Source: Plazaster borealis
Taxonomy: Eukaryota > Echinodermata > Asteroidea > Forcipulatida > Labidiasteridae
Assembly (NCBI GenBank): GCA_021014325.1
Contig: JAJGQC010000473.1
Span: 121,001-185,000 of the forward strand
DNA length: 64,000 nt
Reading direction: 5' to 3'
The notes beneath the pieces are model-generated. The model ran no database searches, had not been told where the DNA came from, and worked only from the letters and a program-made list of their open reading frames with translations. This document shows positions 55,601 to 64,000 of the stretch, piece after piece (position 1 is the first letter of the stretch; every line of letters starts with the position of its first letter). Both the position numbers and the translations under genes were made by a program.

Positions 55601-58600
55601 AAAATCACCCTTGTTGTACAAATTTGTGTGCTTTCAGATAGGAATAAAAACTTCTTGCAAGAAGTTTTTATTATTTTAGTGAGAAATTACCTCTTTCTCA
55701 AAAACTACGTTACTTCAGAGGGAGTCGTTTCTCACAATGTTTTATACTATCAACAGCTCTCCGTTGCTTGTTACCAAGTAAGTTTTTATGCTAATAAATA
55801 TTTTGGGTAATTACCAAACGTGTACAGTGCCTTTAAATATCTGTTGAATCTAATACTTTGGGGTGTCGTGGCTGACTGGTCTAGTGCACTGGACCGTCAA
55901 GTTCTGGCGTTGGTTCAGAGCCCAAACCCAAGCCGTGGTTGCTAAGAGGGCCTTAGTTGCTAATGAGGCTTTATAATCCATAGTGAATTTTGTTCTGGTT
56001 ATATGTCGAGCCCGTGTCCACATCACTGGCACTAACATTTCTGTTAAAGATGAGAAAATAGCATTTGAAGACTTTCAGAATCACAGCTTCTTATTTTGAT
56101 TGCTGCAATCCAAATACGACCGGTAAGAACAAGCTCAAAATCCCTGACAAAAAAATGAACAGCTTTTAGGTGTTTTTCTCCACAATGTGACCACCCCAAA
56201 AAAAATAATTTAGTGTTGAACAAGGAAATATTTACTAGGGCGGGACTTGAATCTGTGACCTGTGGAGAAACGTGCCGGTGCTCCACCAACTGAGCTATCT
56301 ATCCCTAATGTTGACAGTCTCCCCATTTTGTCAATATCTTTGTTTGGGTGTGCCAGTCAGAAGCCATTCAATCTGTAACTGCTGTATAGCCACGGATCAC
56401 ATCCAAGTTTACAATACAACCTGGGAAGCGGTTGCAGAGGGATATACTAAAGGGGATGTGACTTTTTATTTCAAATATCAAGTAATAAACCAGAAGGGAA
56501 ACTGACTTGGTAAATATACCCAGTCAGTTTCCCTTGTGGTTGATGACTTGCCCCCCAAAAAATTGAAATTTTCACAGGCTGTTTGTTTGATGTGTTTAAA
56601 GAAAACTAGCAACTTGAAATAAATTTTTATCCTAGAAAACATGTATCTTTCCCTTTTTAAAGTTATTATACAGGATTGGTAGAGCTGACAAAATGGTCCA
56701 AGACAGTTTTCATGTTGTGTGTGATCAACCATTATACATGAAATAACAAACCCGTGGAAATTTGGGCTTGATCTGTTGTGTGAGTCAGGAGAAAATAGTG
56801 AAAAAACATGCACAATTTTCAGCACGAAACACATTGTCCTTAATTTTGATTGTAACATTCAAGATCAGCTATTCTGGGTTTTTTTTATGTTTTAAGATAA
56901 AGTTTTCTCGAACGTGACTTCATTTCAGAGGGAAATATTTCACAGAAAAAAATGTGCTTCTCGTGTGAACTTCATAATCAGTAAGCTTTCAGACTAAAAA
57001 TAAACAATAATGGTTTTTTATCCTCAACAATCCTGTATAATACCTTTAAAGAAAGAATTTAAATTCTTTCCTAAATGTAGTTTCTGATTTGTTTTGATTC
57101 GCCAAGGGGATTTTGGTTGCTCGGAGGAGATTCTAAGTATAGCCGCCTTATTACAAGTTCAGAATATCTTCTACACTCCATCGAATGAGAAAGCCAAGGC
57201 TGTAAGTACCAAAAACTACAAAAGTCATTTCACTTAGTTTGTTGTGTGTGATCTACACAAGTTCAAATTCATGTTCAGTCTAGTGTTTTGTTTTTTTTAT
57301 TTTGAATATGCTTTTCTCAGGGTTCCTTCTTCTGATGTGTTGCTTTTGTTGTAATTCATTATAATATTATAATAATACTGAGTTCTTATATCAGAGATGC
57401 CACTGTGGTAACGGAAAAAAACCTGAAAATTATTTTTCCTTAGACAAAAGCAGAAAGCCACTGAATGAATGTCGCGAGTGGTAACCATTGTGACAAATTA
57501 TCGCAGAGCAATCATCGCAGAGATGCCAACATTGAATTCCCAAAAAGAGTAGCACCGCCGAGCACTTAAGTTCAAGTCAGGCATACAACTCAACGAGCCG
57601 CAAAAAGAGGAAAATTATGACATTTACGATATCAACTGATATTTTCAGCGAAAATTTAAATTTAAAAAAACGGAAATCTGGGTAAATTTCGGAAAAGTGG
57701 CATCTCTGTTGTATAGCGCTTTATCACACCCAATGGGCATGTCAAAGCGCTCAGTATTTTTTTCCTGCAAGGTATGTGGAGCTATTTTTGAAGTACGAGA
57801 CTTCTTCATCAGAACAGTGGATGATAATGAATTTATTTCTTTTACTTGTATAGTTTCTGGTTTTGTTTTAGTTGTACTATTCTTGATGATATTTGCTAAA
57901 CACATGAATCCATATAAGTGCATACGAATTATGTTCAATGGTCATGTCACACAGGGCAATTTACTGGCAACCACTTCCAGTTAATCTCCAAGAAGAAAAA
58001 ACATTCCCATTCAATTCAATTCAAATTCAAAGTAACATTTATTTCCACAGTAACATTTGTAACTAGAGGATACAATGACTTGTAGATAATGCGGAGGCAT
58101 GTTCCGAAAAAGCAGGGCTTGTCGAGGAACAGCCTTAAGACAGAAAACCGAGAACTAACAATAAACAACAACTAGACAAAGGTGACCAAACACGCTAATT
58201 TCTTCATAATTGTTTTTTGGACAGTGAGATAGTTTTAGAAAAAATATCTGCTGTACTACCGAAGTGTTCCTCCAAGTTGGTTGCCTCCAAGTTGCCTGTA
58301 AAAATTGCCTCGTGTGACATGGTCTTAAGAATTTTTGGTTTTTAAAGTCCTCTGTATTTGTTACGTACTTTAGGAACAAGCAAAGAGGAGGTTTTCTGTT
58401 GCCGAGGAGACCACATCACATTGTTGAATGTTTATGAAGCTTTCATCAAGGTATAAATGTTAATTTTGACCCTGAATCTCATCGTCAGAAAATTCAGTTA
58501 CAAAAAGGATACAAAGTTTAGTATCCTGTTTGTAAACGTGGCGTAATTCCACTGTAAGCCACGCCCATTTCACACAAACTGGCTCCACTGATTACCAGAA

Positions 58601-61600
58601 GCCCATAGGAGTTACATTGAGCTAGTTTTTCTTTGATGATTTGTGCAAGAACATTTTAATAGTTGAACTTGGCTTTTACACACGTTCTTCACGGACTCAA
58701 GGTCTTCTCAGAATTATAAGTTTCTGTCAAAATGCATAGGTGATTTGGCGGTAGTATTACACACAAAAGTATGCTAGCTTTGGAGCTGGAATTAGCGCAA
58801 AAACTTTGGGCGTGCAGCAGATACGCAAATGTGTGAGGCAAAGACTTACCATCAGAATAGTGTATGACTCTCTATTGAAACTAGACAAAGTAAGACCTAA
58901 TGATTGTTTTTTCACATTGTTAATATTCTTACTTAAATTAAGACGCCTCACAATATAAGCAATTTCACGAGATTTGAATACAAATGTGTTTTTACAAAAA
59001 CAGTCGTTACTTTATTGTCCAGAATCTCAAGTATCTTTTGGTAACTTCAATGTTTTAAATGGCTTTCATTGGGGCACTAAGGACCAATTTAAAAACGACT
59101 GTTTTTGAAGCTAATGTTGCATTTTCTTCCTTTACAGTTCGGCAAAAATTCAAGATGGTGCCATACAAATTATCTCAACTACAAAGGTAGGCAGTAGGAA
59201 TGTTGATCAAATTTGTTTGCAGGTGGCTGAGTTGGCAATGTCTCAAAGTGGTGAAGTAATTTTGAAAATTAAAACACCTTTTTGACTGAAAGCAAGTATT
59301 CCTCCAAGCAAGTCATATAGTATAATCATTTAAGAGGCTAATTATACTTACAGCTGAGAAGCTGAATTGAGAAGGATGCAGGTCCAATGTGGTTAAGCCG
59401 TAGGCATGTAAAAGTGCCTTTTGGCAGCCAGCCACATTGACCAATATATGACCTCAGATCAGAGCCAGAGATCGGAAAGGTTAGATTTTTGGAGGGAGGA
59501 AACCCGAAAGGCCCAGAGAAAACCCTTGTGGCACAGCTGAGAAAACCCTTCTGGCACAGCTGAGAAAACCCTTCTGGCACAGCTGAGAAAACCAACGCAC
59601 GACTCTCCTGCCTAGCTGGGAACCAAACTAGGGCCGCAGTGGTGAGAGGAGAGTGCTTTACACACTAGCCACTGCAGCTGAGAAGGAAACAAACTTGACA
59701 TTTCCTTTTCGCATTTTGGCGGGAAAGGTACGCCAAGCCTGGGATTGTATTGTCTGCAGATCACTGTAACAGACCTATGGACCTTATTATGCACATGATG
59801 TCATTTGAGTAGGGCGCTCTTGGCTAGAGGTCAAATGAAGGTTGCTCATTGGCTCAACTTGTACGCCTCGCGTACAAAGGTTTGCGTTTCCATCATTTCA
59901 TCATCGTTTACCCGCTAAGATGGTGGCGTGATGACGCCCATAGATCATTGCCACTTGACACCACACAGTGTCAAGTTGGCCATCTGTACGGGCAATTGTT
60001 ATTTTATTGCACAACTGTGGGTTATGCTCTTTGTAGCATCGATAATAATGAATAATTTGGGGTTGAACAAAGAAAAATTTACTAGAGCGCGATTTGAACC
60101 AATGACCTCCTTAATAACGTGCCGGTATTCTACCAACTGAGAGCCCTCACGTTGGCGGTCTCCTTATTTTGTCAATATCTTCGTTCAGGTGCCAGTCAGA
60201 GGCCATTTAAAGGCACTGAACACTTTTGGCAATTGTCAAAGACCAGTGTTCTCACTTGGTGTTTCCCAACATATGCATAAAATAACAAGCCTGTGAAAAT
60301 TTGGGCTCAATTGGTCATTGAAGTTGCAAGAAAATGATGAAAGACAAAACACCCTTGTACAAATTTGTGTGCTTTCAGATAGGAATAAAAACTTCTTGCA
60401 AGAAGTTTTCATTATTTTAGTGAGAAATTACCTCTTTCTCAAAAACTACGTTACTTCAGAGGGATTCGTTTCCTACAATGTTTTATACTATCAACAGCTC
60501 TCTGTTGCTTGTTACCAAGTAAGTTTTTATGCTAATTTTGTTTTAAGTCATTTCCAAACGTGTACGATACCTTTAACCTGTAACTGTCACACCCAAGTTT
60601 ACGATACAGCCTGGGAAGCAGCAGGGGAGGAATCACCTTTGTGACGTTTTATTTCAAATATCAAGTATAAAGCACGAGGGAAGCTGATTAGGTAAATGTT
60701 AATTAATTTTGGGTTGAACAAAACTAATTAAAATTTACCCAGTCAGTTTCTCTTGTGGTTTATAACTTGATAAATGAGAATTTGTGAAGATTTTGAAATG
60801 AATCAATTTTTTGCAATTTCTCGGTAAAGGTCTCTGCAGAGCATTGACGGTGAGGGAACAACTAAAAAAACTGCTCAAGAAATTCAAGGTGAAGATTGTG
60901 TCAAGCGAGGGGGACGTTGACTCCGTTTGTCGTTGCGTCGTTGCGGGGTTCTTCGCTAACGCAGCCAGGTTGCACCCGAGCGGGGAGTATCGGACTCTTC
61001 GTGACGACCATTCTATCCATATTCATCCCTCGTCAGTGCTGTACACGGAGAAACCGCCACATTGGTAAACTTTGATTCTTCCATCATTTATCATTTGGGG
61101 AAAATCCCTGGTGAATTTGTATGATCTTTTCACACTTGTATTGCTAACCCTTGCAGTCTCCTGGGAAATTGCAGAGTTGCATCACTCGCCTGCTTAGAAC
61201 ACATTTAAGGGGACACGTTGCCTTGGATCGGTTGAGTTGGTCTATGAAAAGCGTTTGTAACCAGATGGATATGGTGAGAAAGATGTTTTAAAAGTAGAAT
61301 ACAATGATCCACACAGATATGCCTCAAGATTGAGTGGTTTTCCTTTTACTTTGCGAACTAACACGGTCCGTCATTTTGTGGAGTCAAAAATTTGACTCTT
61401 CATATACCAACTCGCCCGATCCAAGGCAACATGTCCCTTTAAGACACTTCTAAAAGCCCACTTGTTTTAGGAGGCCTACCATCAATGACTTATTTATTTC
61501 TTCTGTGCCTCAGCGCCTTTGAGCAAACCCTTTGATTTAGGCGCTTTATAAATTGTGTATGACTGAACTTGGGGCAAGTTAGAATCTGTTTCCCAGTTGC

Positions 61601-62417
61601 TGCTTCCCAGTTTGTATCATAAACTTGGGTGTGATCCCTGGCTTTACGGCAGTGACACTTTGAATTTCTTCTGACTGGCACCCCCAAACAAAGATATTGA
61701 CAAAATAGGGAGGGCGCCGCCAACATATAGGGCTAGATAGCTCAGATGGTAGAGCGCCAGCACGTTAATCCGGAGGTCCCGTCCTCGTTAGTTTTTCTTT
61801 GTTCAACCCAAAAAAAAATTCTGGCTTGGTATATTTCAGGGTGGTATTTCATGAAGTTCTACAGACTAACAAGGACTACATGAGAGACGTGACAGTCATC
61901 GAGCCAAGCTGGCTGTATGAGCTTGCTCCTCATTACTACCAGTATGGTACGGTAAGTAGTCGAAGAAGTAAACGTCTGAAATCTTCCACTGGGAGACCTT
62001 TGAGATAGCTAGGTGAATACTAACTGGCTAAAACCAAATTGCATGCTGGAGCTTTAGCTGGTTTTTCTGCTGCAACCATAGAGCTACGCGTAATTTCACA
62101 GTGCTGCTTAAGCACAAAAGGTAGCTAAGCACAACAAAATTATGCTTGCAAGAATGAGGTTAACAGCCAAACTACATGTCACACACACATACAATTTGTG
62201 ACTGGTATCCTTCTCATTTCTGCTGAAGCAGCAATTTCCTATAAAGTTTTTTTATTAATTTAAAAAAAATGTATCAAATTTTCATAGCTTTGCCTTCAAT
62301 ATCTTTTATCTAAAACCTGGTCAAAAATAGGTTAATGTGAAGCCATTTGTATCATTTAACTCCCAGGACATGGAGATTGCAGCCAAGAGAGCAAAGATGG
62401 AAGATCCCACAAGCTGA
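43574..62417 (+). CDS. DHX35: DEAH-box RNA helicase DHX35 (17 coding exons)
   Basis: DHX35 is a nuclear SF2 RNA helicase found with the catalytic-stage spliceosome. The exons join in phase to 701 codons plus stop (human about 703). Motifs in order: [10 protein letters not shown] (75-83), Ia TQPRRVAA (104-111), II DEAH (174-177), III SAT (206-208), IV LAFLTGQ (in exon 8), [10 protein letters not shown] (338-346), [10 protein letters not shown] (385-392). The winged-helix, ratchet and OB-fold regions typical of DEAH helicases follow ([51 protein letters not shown] region). All introns are GT-AG and all phases match except exon 13, which is 1 bp short and frameshifted. DHX35 rather than DHX8/15/38 is chosen from the short N-terminus (KFWKPGT, VVYNP), the length and the [14 protein letters not shown] block. 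Confidence 0.93.
43684..43753. repeat. Perfect 27-bp inverted repeat in intron 1
   Basis: Arms 43684-43710 and 43727-43753 (TATGAGGTTCGTTCCGC... and its exact inverse) are separated by a 16-base loop. It lies 76 bp after the exon 1 donor. Confidence 0.9.
44794..44927 (+). CDS. DHX35: DHX35 exon 2
   Basis: 134 nt, acceptor CTGCAG, donor GTAATT, in phase 1, out phase 0. Encodes [19 protein letters not shown] through [20 protein letters not shown]. The VVYNP...SIEQQRQ(R/K)LPVFK block is characteristic of DHX35. Confidence 0.9.
44943..45179. mobile_element. Near-perfect palindromic MITE
   Basis: Ends GGGCCCAATTTCATAGAGCT and its inverse. The two ~90 bp arms match almost perfectly (GAAATTTCTTCCTTGATAAA and its inverse). 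It sits 15 bp after the exon 2 donor and would form a long hairpin in the pre-mRNA. Confidence 0.75.
45903..46073 (+). CDS. DHX35: DHX35 exon 3 (P-loop exon)
   Basis: 171 nt, acceptor TTACAG, donor GTAAGT, phase 0-0. Encodes [18 protein letters not shown], then [20 protein letters not shown] and [10 protein letters not shown]. Carries Walker A and motif Ia. Two degenerate tandem copies of its 3' part follow in the intron. Confidence 0.93.
46110..46216 (+). pseudogene. Duplicated exon-3 fragment, copy 2
   Basis: Starts at GAAAAAGCACCCAG (GKSTQ), 137 bp after the same point in exon 3, and keeps donor GTAAGT at 46217. It has no acceptor, gains two codons (QYMYLVEAG) and has in-frame TAA at 46172-46174 (GGCAC changed to GGTAA). 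Not translatable as an alternative exon. Confidence 0.85.
46251..46357 (+). pseudogene. Duplicated exon-3 fragment, copy 3
   Basis: 141 bp after copy 2. It has the same two-codon gain and TAA as copy 2, so it arose from it. An AG (CACAG) precedes it, but the donor is lost (ACA followed by GCTGG). Confidence 0.85.
46375..46485 (-). mobile_element. tRNA-like SINE remnant
   Basis: On the minus strand GGGGTCATGGGTTCAAATCC gives a good B box after a degraded A-box half (GACTAGCTGTTCAGAC). It does not fold as an intact tRNA. Confidence 0.4.
46831..47991. repeat. Segment bounded by a 23-bp direct repeat
   Basis: Positions 46831-46853 and 47969-47991 are identical (GTGACCTAAATCGTTTTGTA + CAG). The ~1.1 kb between them in intron 3 shows no gene or recognised repeat; it may be an insertion or an internal duplication. 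Confidence 0.55.
48032..48136 (+). CDS. DHX35: DHX35 exon 4
   Basis: 105 nt, phase 0-0, acceptor CCCCAG, donor GTAATC. Encodes [20 protein letters not shown] and [15 protein letters not shown], the GxxVGYxIRFED region between motifs Ia and II. Confidence 0.93.
49077..49265. mobile_element. MITE copy (GCTTAGCA family)
   Basis: Contains CTAAGCACAGCAAAATTATG, GGTTACCAGCCAAAATAC and TGACTGGTATCCTGCTTAT as in the other copies. Ends are degraded. Confidence 0.5.
49593..49654 (+). CDS. DHX35: DHX35 exon 5
   Basis: 62 nt, in phase 0, out phase 2; acceptor TTTCAG, donor GTAGAG. Encodes [20 protein letters not shown], the conserved T-D-G-x-L-x-R-E helicase block. Confidence 0.93.
49714..49782. repeat. 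Long near-perfect hairpin in intron 5
   Basis: CAGGGTCGTGGCCGTGC (49714-49730) pairs with 49766-49782. One C/C mismatch separates it from a further 9-bp stem (ATAAAGGCC/GGCCTTTAT). The apex holds a GCC-GAA-GGC mini-hairpin. Confidence 0.85.
50790..50963 (+). CDS. DHX35: DHX35 exon 6 (DEAH box)
   Basis: 174 nt, phases 2-2; acceptor GGGCAG, donor GTAGCT. Encodes [20 protein letters not shown] (motif II) and [19 protein letters not shown] (motif III). NQNETDD matches the DHX35-specific loop. Confidence 0.95.
51128..51381. mobile_element. TTAA MITE (GGGACA family), copy 1
   Basis: TTAAAGGGACATGTTGCCTT at the left, with an internal palindrome of ~45 bp arms (CGTGGTTTTCCTTTAAC and inverse). The right end is missing; compare the complete copy at 61205. 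Confidence 0.65.
51385..51650 (+). mobile_element. SINE-like element with (TTAT)n-type tail
   Basis: Contains AAGAACCCAGTGCACTTATC, GAGCGCTTTGAGACACCCAT and GTATAAAGCACTATATAAGA, ending in ATTATTGTTATTATT. Related GAGCGCTTTG/TATAGCGCTTTAT blocks occur at 57712-57755. Confidence 0.5.
51690..51758 (+). CDS. DHX35: DHX35 exon 7
   Basis: 69 nt, phases 2-2; acceptor CTGCAG, donor GTGAAG. Encodes [20 protein letters not shown], the start of RecA domain 2 (VEGRTFPV in most family members). Confidence 0.92.
52182..52310 (+). CDS. DHX35: DHX35 exon 8
   Basis: 129 nt, phases 2-2; acceptor TTACAG, donor GTAAGT. Encodes [20 protein letters not shown] and [20 protein letters not shown] (motif IV region). 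Confidence 0.94.
52350..52512. mobile_element. MITE copy (GCTTAGCA family) after exon 8
   Basis: CTTCATGGAGCTGCTTAACT at the left and GAGCAGCTCTTTGAAATTGG at the right in inverted orientation, with GGTTACCAGCC inside. Confidence 0.6.
53041..53219 (+). CDS. DHX35: DHX35 exon 9
   Basis: 179 nt, in phase 2, out phase 1; acceptor ACATAG, donor GTAGGT. Encodes [33 protein letters not shown] and motif [20 protein letters not shown]. Confidence 0.94.
54003..54497. mobile_element. 495-bp TIR element in intron 9
   Basis: Ends CAGGCATGCAACTCTTC and its exact inverse, flanked by ATTACT at 53997-54002 and 54498-54503. Contains repeated CGCGGATCC-like motifs near the left end. The open frames through it are not genes. 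The CAG...CTG ends recall hAT-like elements, but a 6-bp duplication is short for them. Confidence 0.75.
54859..55060 (+). CDS. DHX35: DHX35 exon 10 (motif VI)
   Basis: 202 nt, in phase 1, out phase 2; acceptor ATGCAG, donor GTATGA. Encodes [32 protein letters not shown] and [21 protein letters not shown] holds the arginine fingers (human QRAGRGGR). Confidence 0.95.
55173..55399 (+). CDS. DHX35: DHX35 exon 11
   Basis: 227 nt, in phase 2, out phase 1; acceptor TTACAG, donor GTAGGT. Encodes [31 protein letters not shown] and [19 protein letters not shown]: winged-helix and start of ratchet domain. Confidence 0.95.
55463..55836. mobile_element. TTAA MITE, copy 2
   Basis: TTAA at both ends, GCACTGAACACGTTTGGTAA at left and its inverse at right (ACCAAACGTGTACAGTGCC). 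Internal palindrome AAAACTTCTTGCAAGAAGTTTT. Confidence 0.85.
55858..55950 (+). mobile_element. tRNA-like SINE head
   Basis: GTGGCTGACTGGTCTAGTGC resembles a tRNA A-box region, and GTTGGTTCAGAGCCCAA a degraded B box about 50 bp on. Confidence 0.4.
56205..56470 (-). mobile_element. tRNA-derived SINE copy
   Basis: On the minus strand TAGATAGCTCAGTTGGTGGA (A box) and GTCACAGATTCAAGTCCCGC (B box) are well preserved. They are preceded by a conserved ~150 bp part with CTGACTGGCACACCC and TTGACAAAATGGGG, and followed by TTTCCTTGTTCAACACT. Not a functional tRNA gene: no paired acceptor stem is evident. Confidence 0.65.
57107..57201 (+). CDS. DHX35: DHX35 exon 12
   Basis: 95 nt, in phase 1, out phase 0; acceptor GCCAAG, donor GTAAGT. 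Encodes [20 protein letters not shown] and [12 protein letters not shown]. The acceptor lacks a strong pyrimidine tract (TGATTCGCCAAG) but is the only one that keeps the frame. Confidence 0.9.
58374..58450 (+). CDS. DHX35: DHX35 exon 13 (1 bp short, frameshifted)
   Basis: 77 nt where 78 are needed (phase 0-0). The first part reads [11 protein letters not shown] in frame. From [15 protein letters not shown] the frame is shifted by one at about 58404-58409 (GAGGAGACC, where a codon run for E-G-D needs one more base). Flanking splice sites TTTAG and GTATAA are good, and both halves match DHX35. Either a real frameshift, an allele or a base-calling error. The rest of the gene is intact, which favours error or a segregating allele. 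Confidence 0.85.
59138..59186 (+). CDS. DHX35: DHX35 exon 14
   Basis: 49 nt, in phase 0, out phase 1; acceptor TTTACAG, donor GTAGGC. Encodes [16 protein letters not shown] plus part of Gly; the W-C-x-x-x-(F/Y)-L-N-Y-K block is standard in DEAH helicases. Confidence 0.92.
60050..60650 (-). mobile_element. tRNA-derived SINE copy split by a MITE
   Basis: The same SINE as at 56205 (GTGCCGGTATTCTACCAACT on +, TTGTCAATATCTTCGTTCAG, AAGTTTACGATACAGCCTGG). It is interrupted at CCATTTAA by the TTAA MITE at 60207-60576 and resumes with CCTGTAACTG. Confidence 0.7.
60207..60576. mobile_element. TTAA MITE, copy 3 (nested)
   Basis: TTAAAGGCACTGAACAC... to ...GTACGATACCTTTAA, inserted in the SINE. Near-identical inside to copy 2 (TTTCAGATAGGAATAAAAAC). 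Confidence 0.85.
60830..61064 (+). CDS. DHX35: DHX35 exon 15
   Basis: 235 nt, in phase 1, out phase 2; acceptor GTAAAG, donor GTAAAC. Encodes [39 protein letters not shown] and [17 protein letters not shown]: ratchet end and OB-fold. Confidence 0.94.
61205..61442. mobile_element. TTAA MITE (GGGACA family), copy 2
   Basis: TTAAGGGGACACGTTGCCTT at the left and AAGGCAACATGTCCCTTTAA at the right. Complete copy of the element seen at 51128. Confidence 0.8.
61560..61815 (+). mobile_element. tRNA-derived SINE copy, plus orientation
   Basis: Conserved leader (TTCTGACTGGCACCC, TATTGACAAAATAGGGAG), then A box CTAGATAGCTCAGATGGTAG and TTAATCCGGAGGTCC, then a tail TTTTTCTTTGTTCAACCC. It ends 25 bp before the exon 16 acceptor. 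Confidence 0.65.
61840..61951 (+). CDS. DHX35: DHX35 exon 16
   Basis: 112 nt, in phase 2, out phase 0; acceptor TTTCAG, donor GTAAGT. Encodes [20 protein letters not shown] and [17 protein letters not shown], the end of the OB-fold and the W-L-x-E-L-A-P-H block. Confidence 0.94.
62090..62240. mobile_element. MITE copy (GCTTAGCA family)
   Basis: TTTCACAGTGCTGCTTAAGC, AAAATTATGCTTGC and AATTTGTGACTGGTATCC as in the other copies; lies in intron 16. Confidence 0.55.
62367..62417 (+). CDS. DHX35: DHX35 exon 17 with stop
   Basis: 51 nt, phase 0; acceptor TCCCAG. Encodes [16 protein letters not shown] and TGA. The basic KRAK tail aligns with the human C-terminus (KAKRAKVQDP). No canonical AATAAA was found soon after the stop; 3'UTR end not assigned. 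Confidence 0.9.
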   Translation, partial: DMEIAAKRAKMEDPTS

Positions 62418-63229
62418 CAATGTTAAAAGCCAACAGGCCGTTGTGGACTTTGAAGCTCTGCATCGAGGCAGGCTAACTTAGGGACAGATACCAGCTGAAT
62501 AACCAGTAGCATTTCAATAATAGACCCTTGGACGCCATCGCACAGGTCGAACAATGGAAACATGCAAGTGGGTGAGCGCCGCGCAATACTCTCAGCCAAT
62601 GGTAGGTCTTCACTGAGGGCGCTGTTTTGGGCTTGTGGTGTCATATGCAAGGGGTCTTATCTCTTTATAAGACTGTAAATTGTTGAGACTAAATACAAAA
62701 AATTGAAATTTATGAGACTAAACTGTTCGTTAATGGTTGAATTTCAGCACGATTCCCACGTCAATACCAAAATACCTCTATTCTTTCCTTGAGAACCAAA
62801 TACACACATTTGACTGGTTACAAGTCTAAATAACATCAAACATAACTTTACAAATGTAGGAGAGTTCTTTTAAATTCCTCATCATCATCAAGTATGCAGT
62901 AAATATGAAAATATAATTTTGTAAATGTGCTAGATATTAAACCTTAAAAGGGAAGCCAAGGAAAACAGGTTAAGTTTGTTTGCTTCATGTTATTGTGAAC
63001 TTTGCTTGGTAGACTGTGAAACGTATCAACTGAAGAGTGTCAGAATAACTTATATGAAAAACAACAGAGAAAAAGGCCCGTAAAACTAAGGATTTTCCCG
63101 TTTTGTTTTGTTTATTTTTGGTTTTTTGCTCGTATCTTGGTCAGTTTTGAACGGATTTTGTTCATTCATAAGTTATCACATGTCCCGGCTTCCAGGTCAT
63201 CATCTATGCCCCATACATCTTTCACGACC
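62418..63229. other. DHX35 3' flank
   Basis: Presumably contains the 3'UTR. No clear polyadenylation signal (AATATA near 62910 is a weak variant). A+T-rich, no repeat recognised. Confidence 0.4.
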
Positions 63230-63609
63230 TTAAAGGTATCGTACACGTTTGGTAATGACTCAAAACAAATATTAGCATAAAAACTTACTTGGTAACAAGC
63301 AACGGAGAGCTGTTGATAGTATAAAACATTGCAGGAAACGACTCCCTCTGAAGTAACGTAGTTTTTTAGAAAGAGGTAATTTCTCACTAAAATACATGTA
63401 ATAAAAACTTCTTGCAAGAAGTTTTTATTCCTATCTGAAAGCACACAAATTTGTACAACAAGGGTGTTTTTTCTTTCATCATTTTCTTGCAACTTCGATG
63501 ACCAATTGAGCCCAAATTTTCACAGGCTTGTTATTTTAAGCATATGTTGGGATACACCAAGTGAGAACACTGGTCTTTGACAATTACCAAACGTGTTCAG
63601 TGCCTTTAA
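63230..63609. mobile_element. TTAA MITE, copy 4 (inverted)
   Basis: TTAAAGGTATCGTACACG at the left, CGTGTTCAGTGCCTTTAA at the right; inverse orientation to copies 2 and 3. The internal AAAACTTCTTGCAAGAAGTTTT palindrome is present. Confidence 0.85.
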
Positions 63610-64000
63610 ATGAAAAATGAAAGAGTCTTTCATGGATACGTACATACATACATACAACATGGCGTGAATTATAAAGTAAGATAAAGAAATGGATATAACC
63701 TTGAAGGTGTGCATGGTGGAGGTACAATAAGATAGAGGTTTGTGATGACACTATGTTTTTTAAATCTCTTCAGTGAGTGTGTGGTTCTAAGATTTCTCAA
63801 TGTTTTGAACAGAATCAGGCATGATATTCTTCCTACTTGAATCTGATGTCTGATTTCATATTTTAACCAAATACATGTATAATACTTGTAGGACCCCACA
63901 AACCTGATCTGTAAGGTTGTGTGGGTATGTTGGTGTGTATTTGAAATGCAAGCAGATGATGCATGTATGGTGGTAAATGTCTCGTACATCCTGAAAGCAC
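63610..64000. other. Intergenic, right end
   Basis: A short ACAT microsatellite (63640-63657) and otherwise nothing recognised. Confidence 0.4.

Noticed and set aside
56236..56310. tRNA gene on the minus strand
   Set aside because: A and B boxes are good but the acceptor stem does not pair, and related copies share SINE flanks.

Overview
The window looks like a piece of an echinoderm nuclear genome. The evidence is a minus-strand gene built of tandem HYR (hyalin repeat) exons, a conserved spliceosomal helicase gene with 17 exons and ordinary GT-AG introns, and a dense load of mobile DNA: a LINE reverse transcriptase relic, tRNA-like SINEs, TTAA-flanked MITEs, foldback and long-TIR elements, and a Helitron-like family with internal tandem repeats. 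The phylum is inferred from the HYR/hyalin content and the foldback element. No species call is possible from sequence alone.

Positions 1-23.5 kb hold the 3' or middle part of an HYR-domain gene on the minus strand. Thirteen HYR exons are visible. Nine are intact, 258 or 246 nt, phase 1 at both ends. Four carry the same 1-bp deletion in a G run. Eight of the nine central exons sit in an array with a 1.46-1.49 kb period (2.3-8.5 kb) that also carries four truncated relics of a different HYR exon. The ~13.5 kb between exons at 8.5 and 22.0 kb is filled with a head-to-tail array of elements. Each begins on the + strand with CTAG, then exactly 7 nt, then a hairpin, so on the minus strand they end hairpin-N7-CTAG, the 3' signature of Helitrons. 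A small relic of a RecQ-like helicase lies next to the array.

Positions 23.5-43.5 kb are gene-poor. They contain a + strand copy of the Helitron-like repeats (27.15-28.4 kb), a weak small ORF behind a TATA-like box (29.7 kb), a complete 2.6 kb foldback element with a CACACC target duplication and a nested 500-bp insertion (31.05-33.65 kb), a 2.1 kb element with ~0.6 kb inverted ends made of strings of small hairpins and a TACGGA target duplication (33.7-35.8 kb), two more Helitron-like units (36.3-40.98 kb), and a frameshifted LINE reverse transcriptase (40.98-42.35 kb, minus).

Positions 43.57-62.42 kb hold the whole coding region of a DHX35 orthologue (DEAH-box RNA helicase) on the plus strand. 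All 17 coding exons join in phase to 701 codons plus stop, close to the human length of about 703. The one exception is exon 13, which is 1 bp short and frameshifted as written. Exon 3 (the P-loop exon) is followed by two degenerate tandem copies of its 3' part. The introns are full of MITEs and SINEs.
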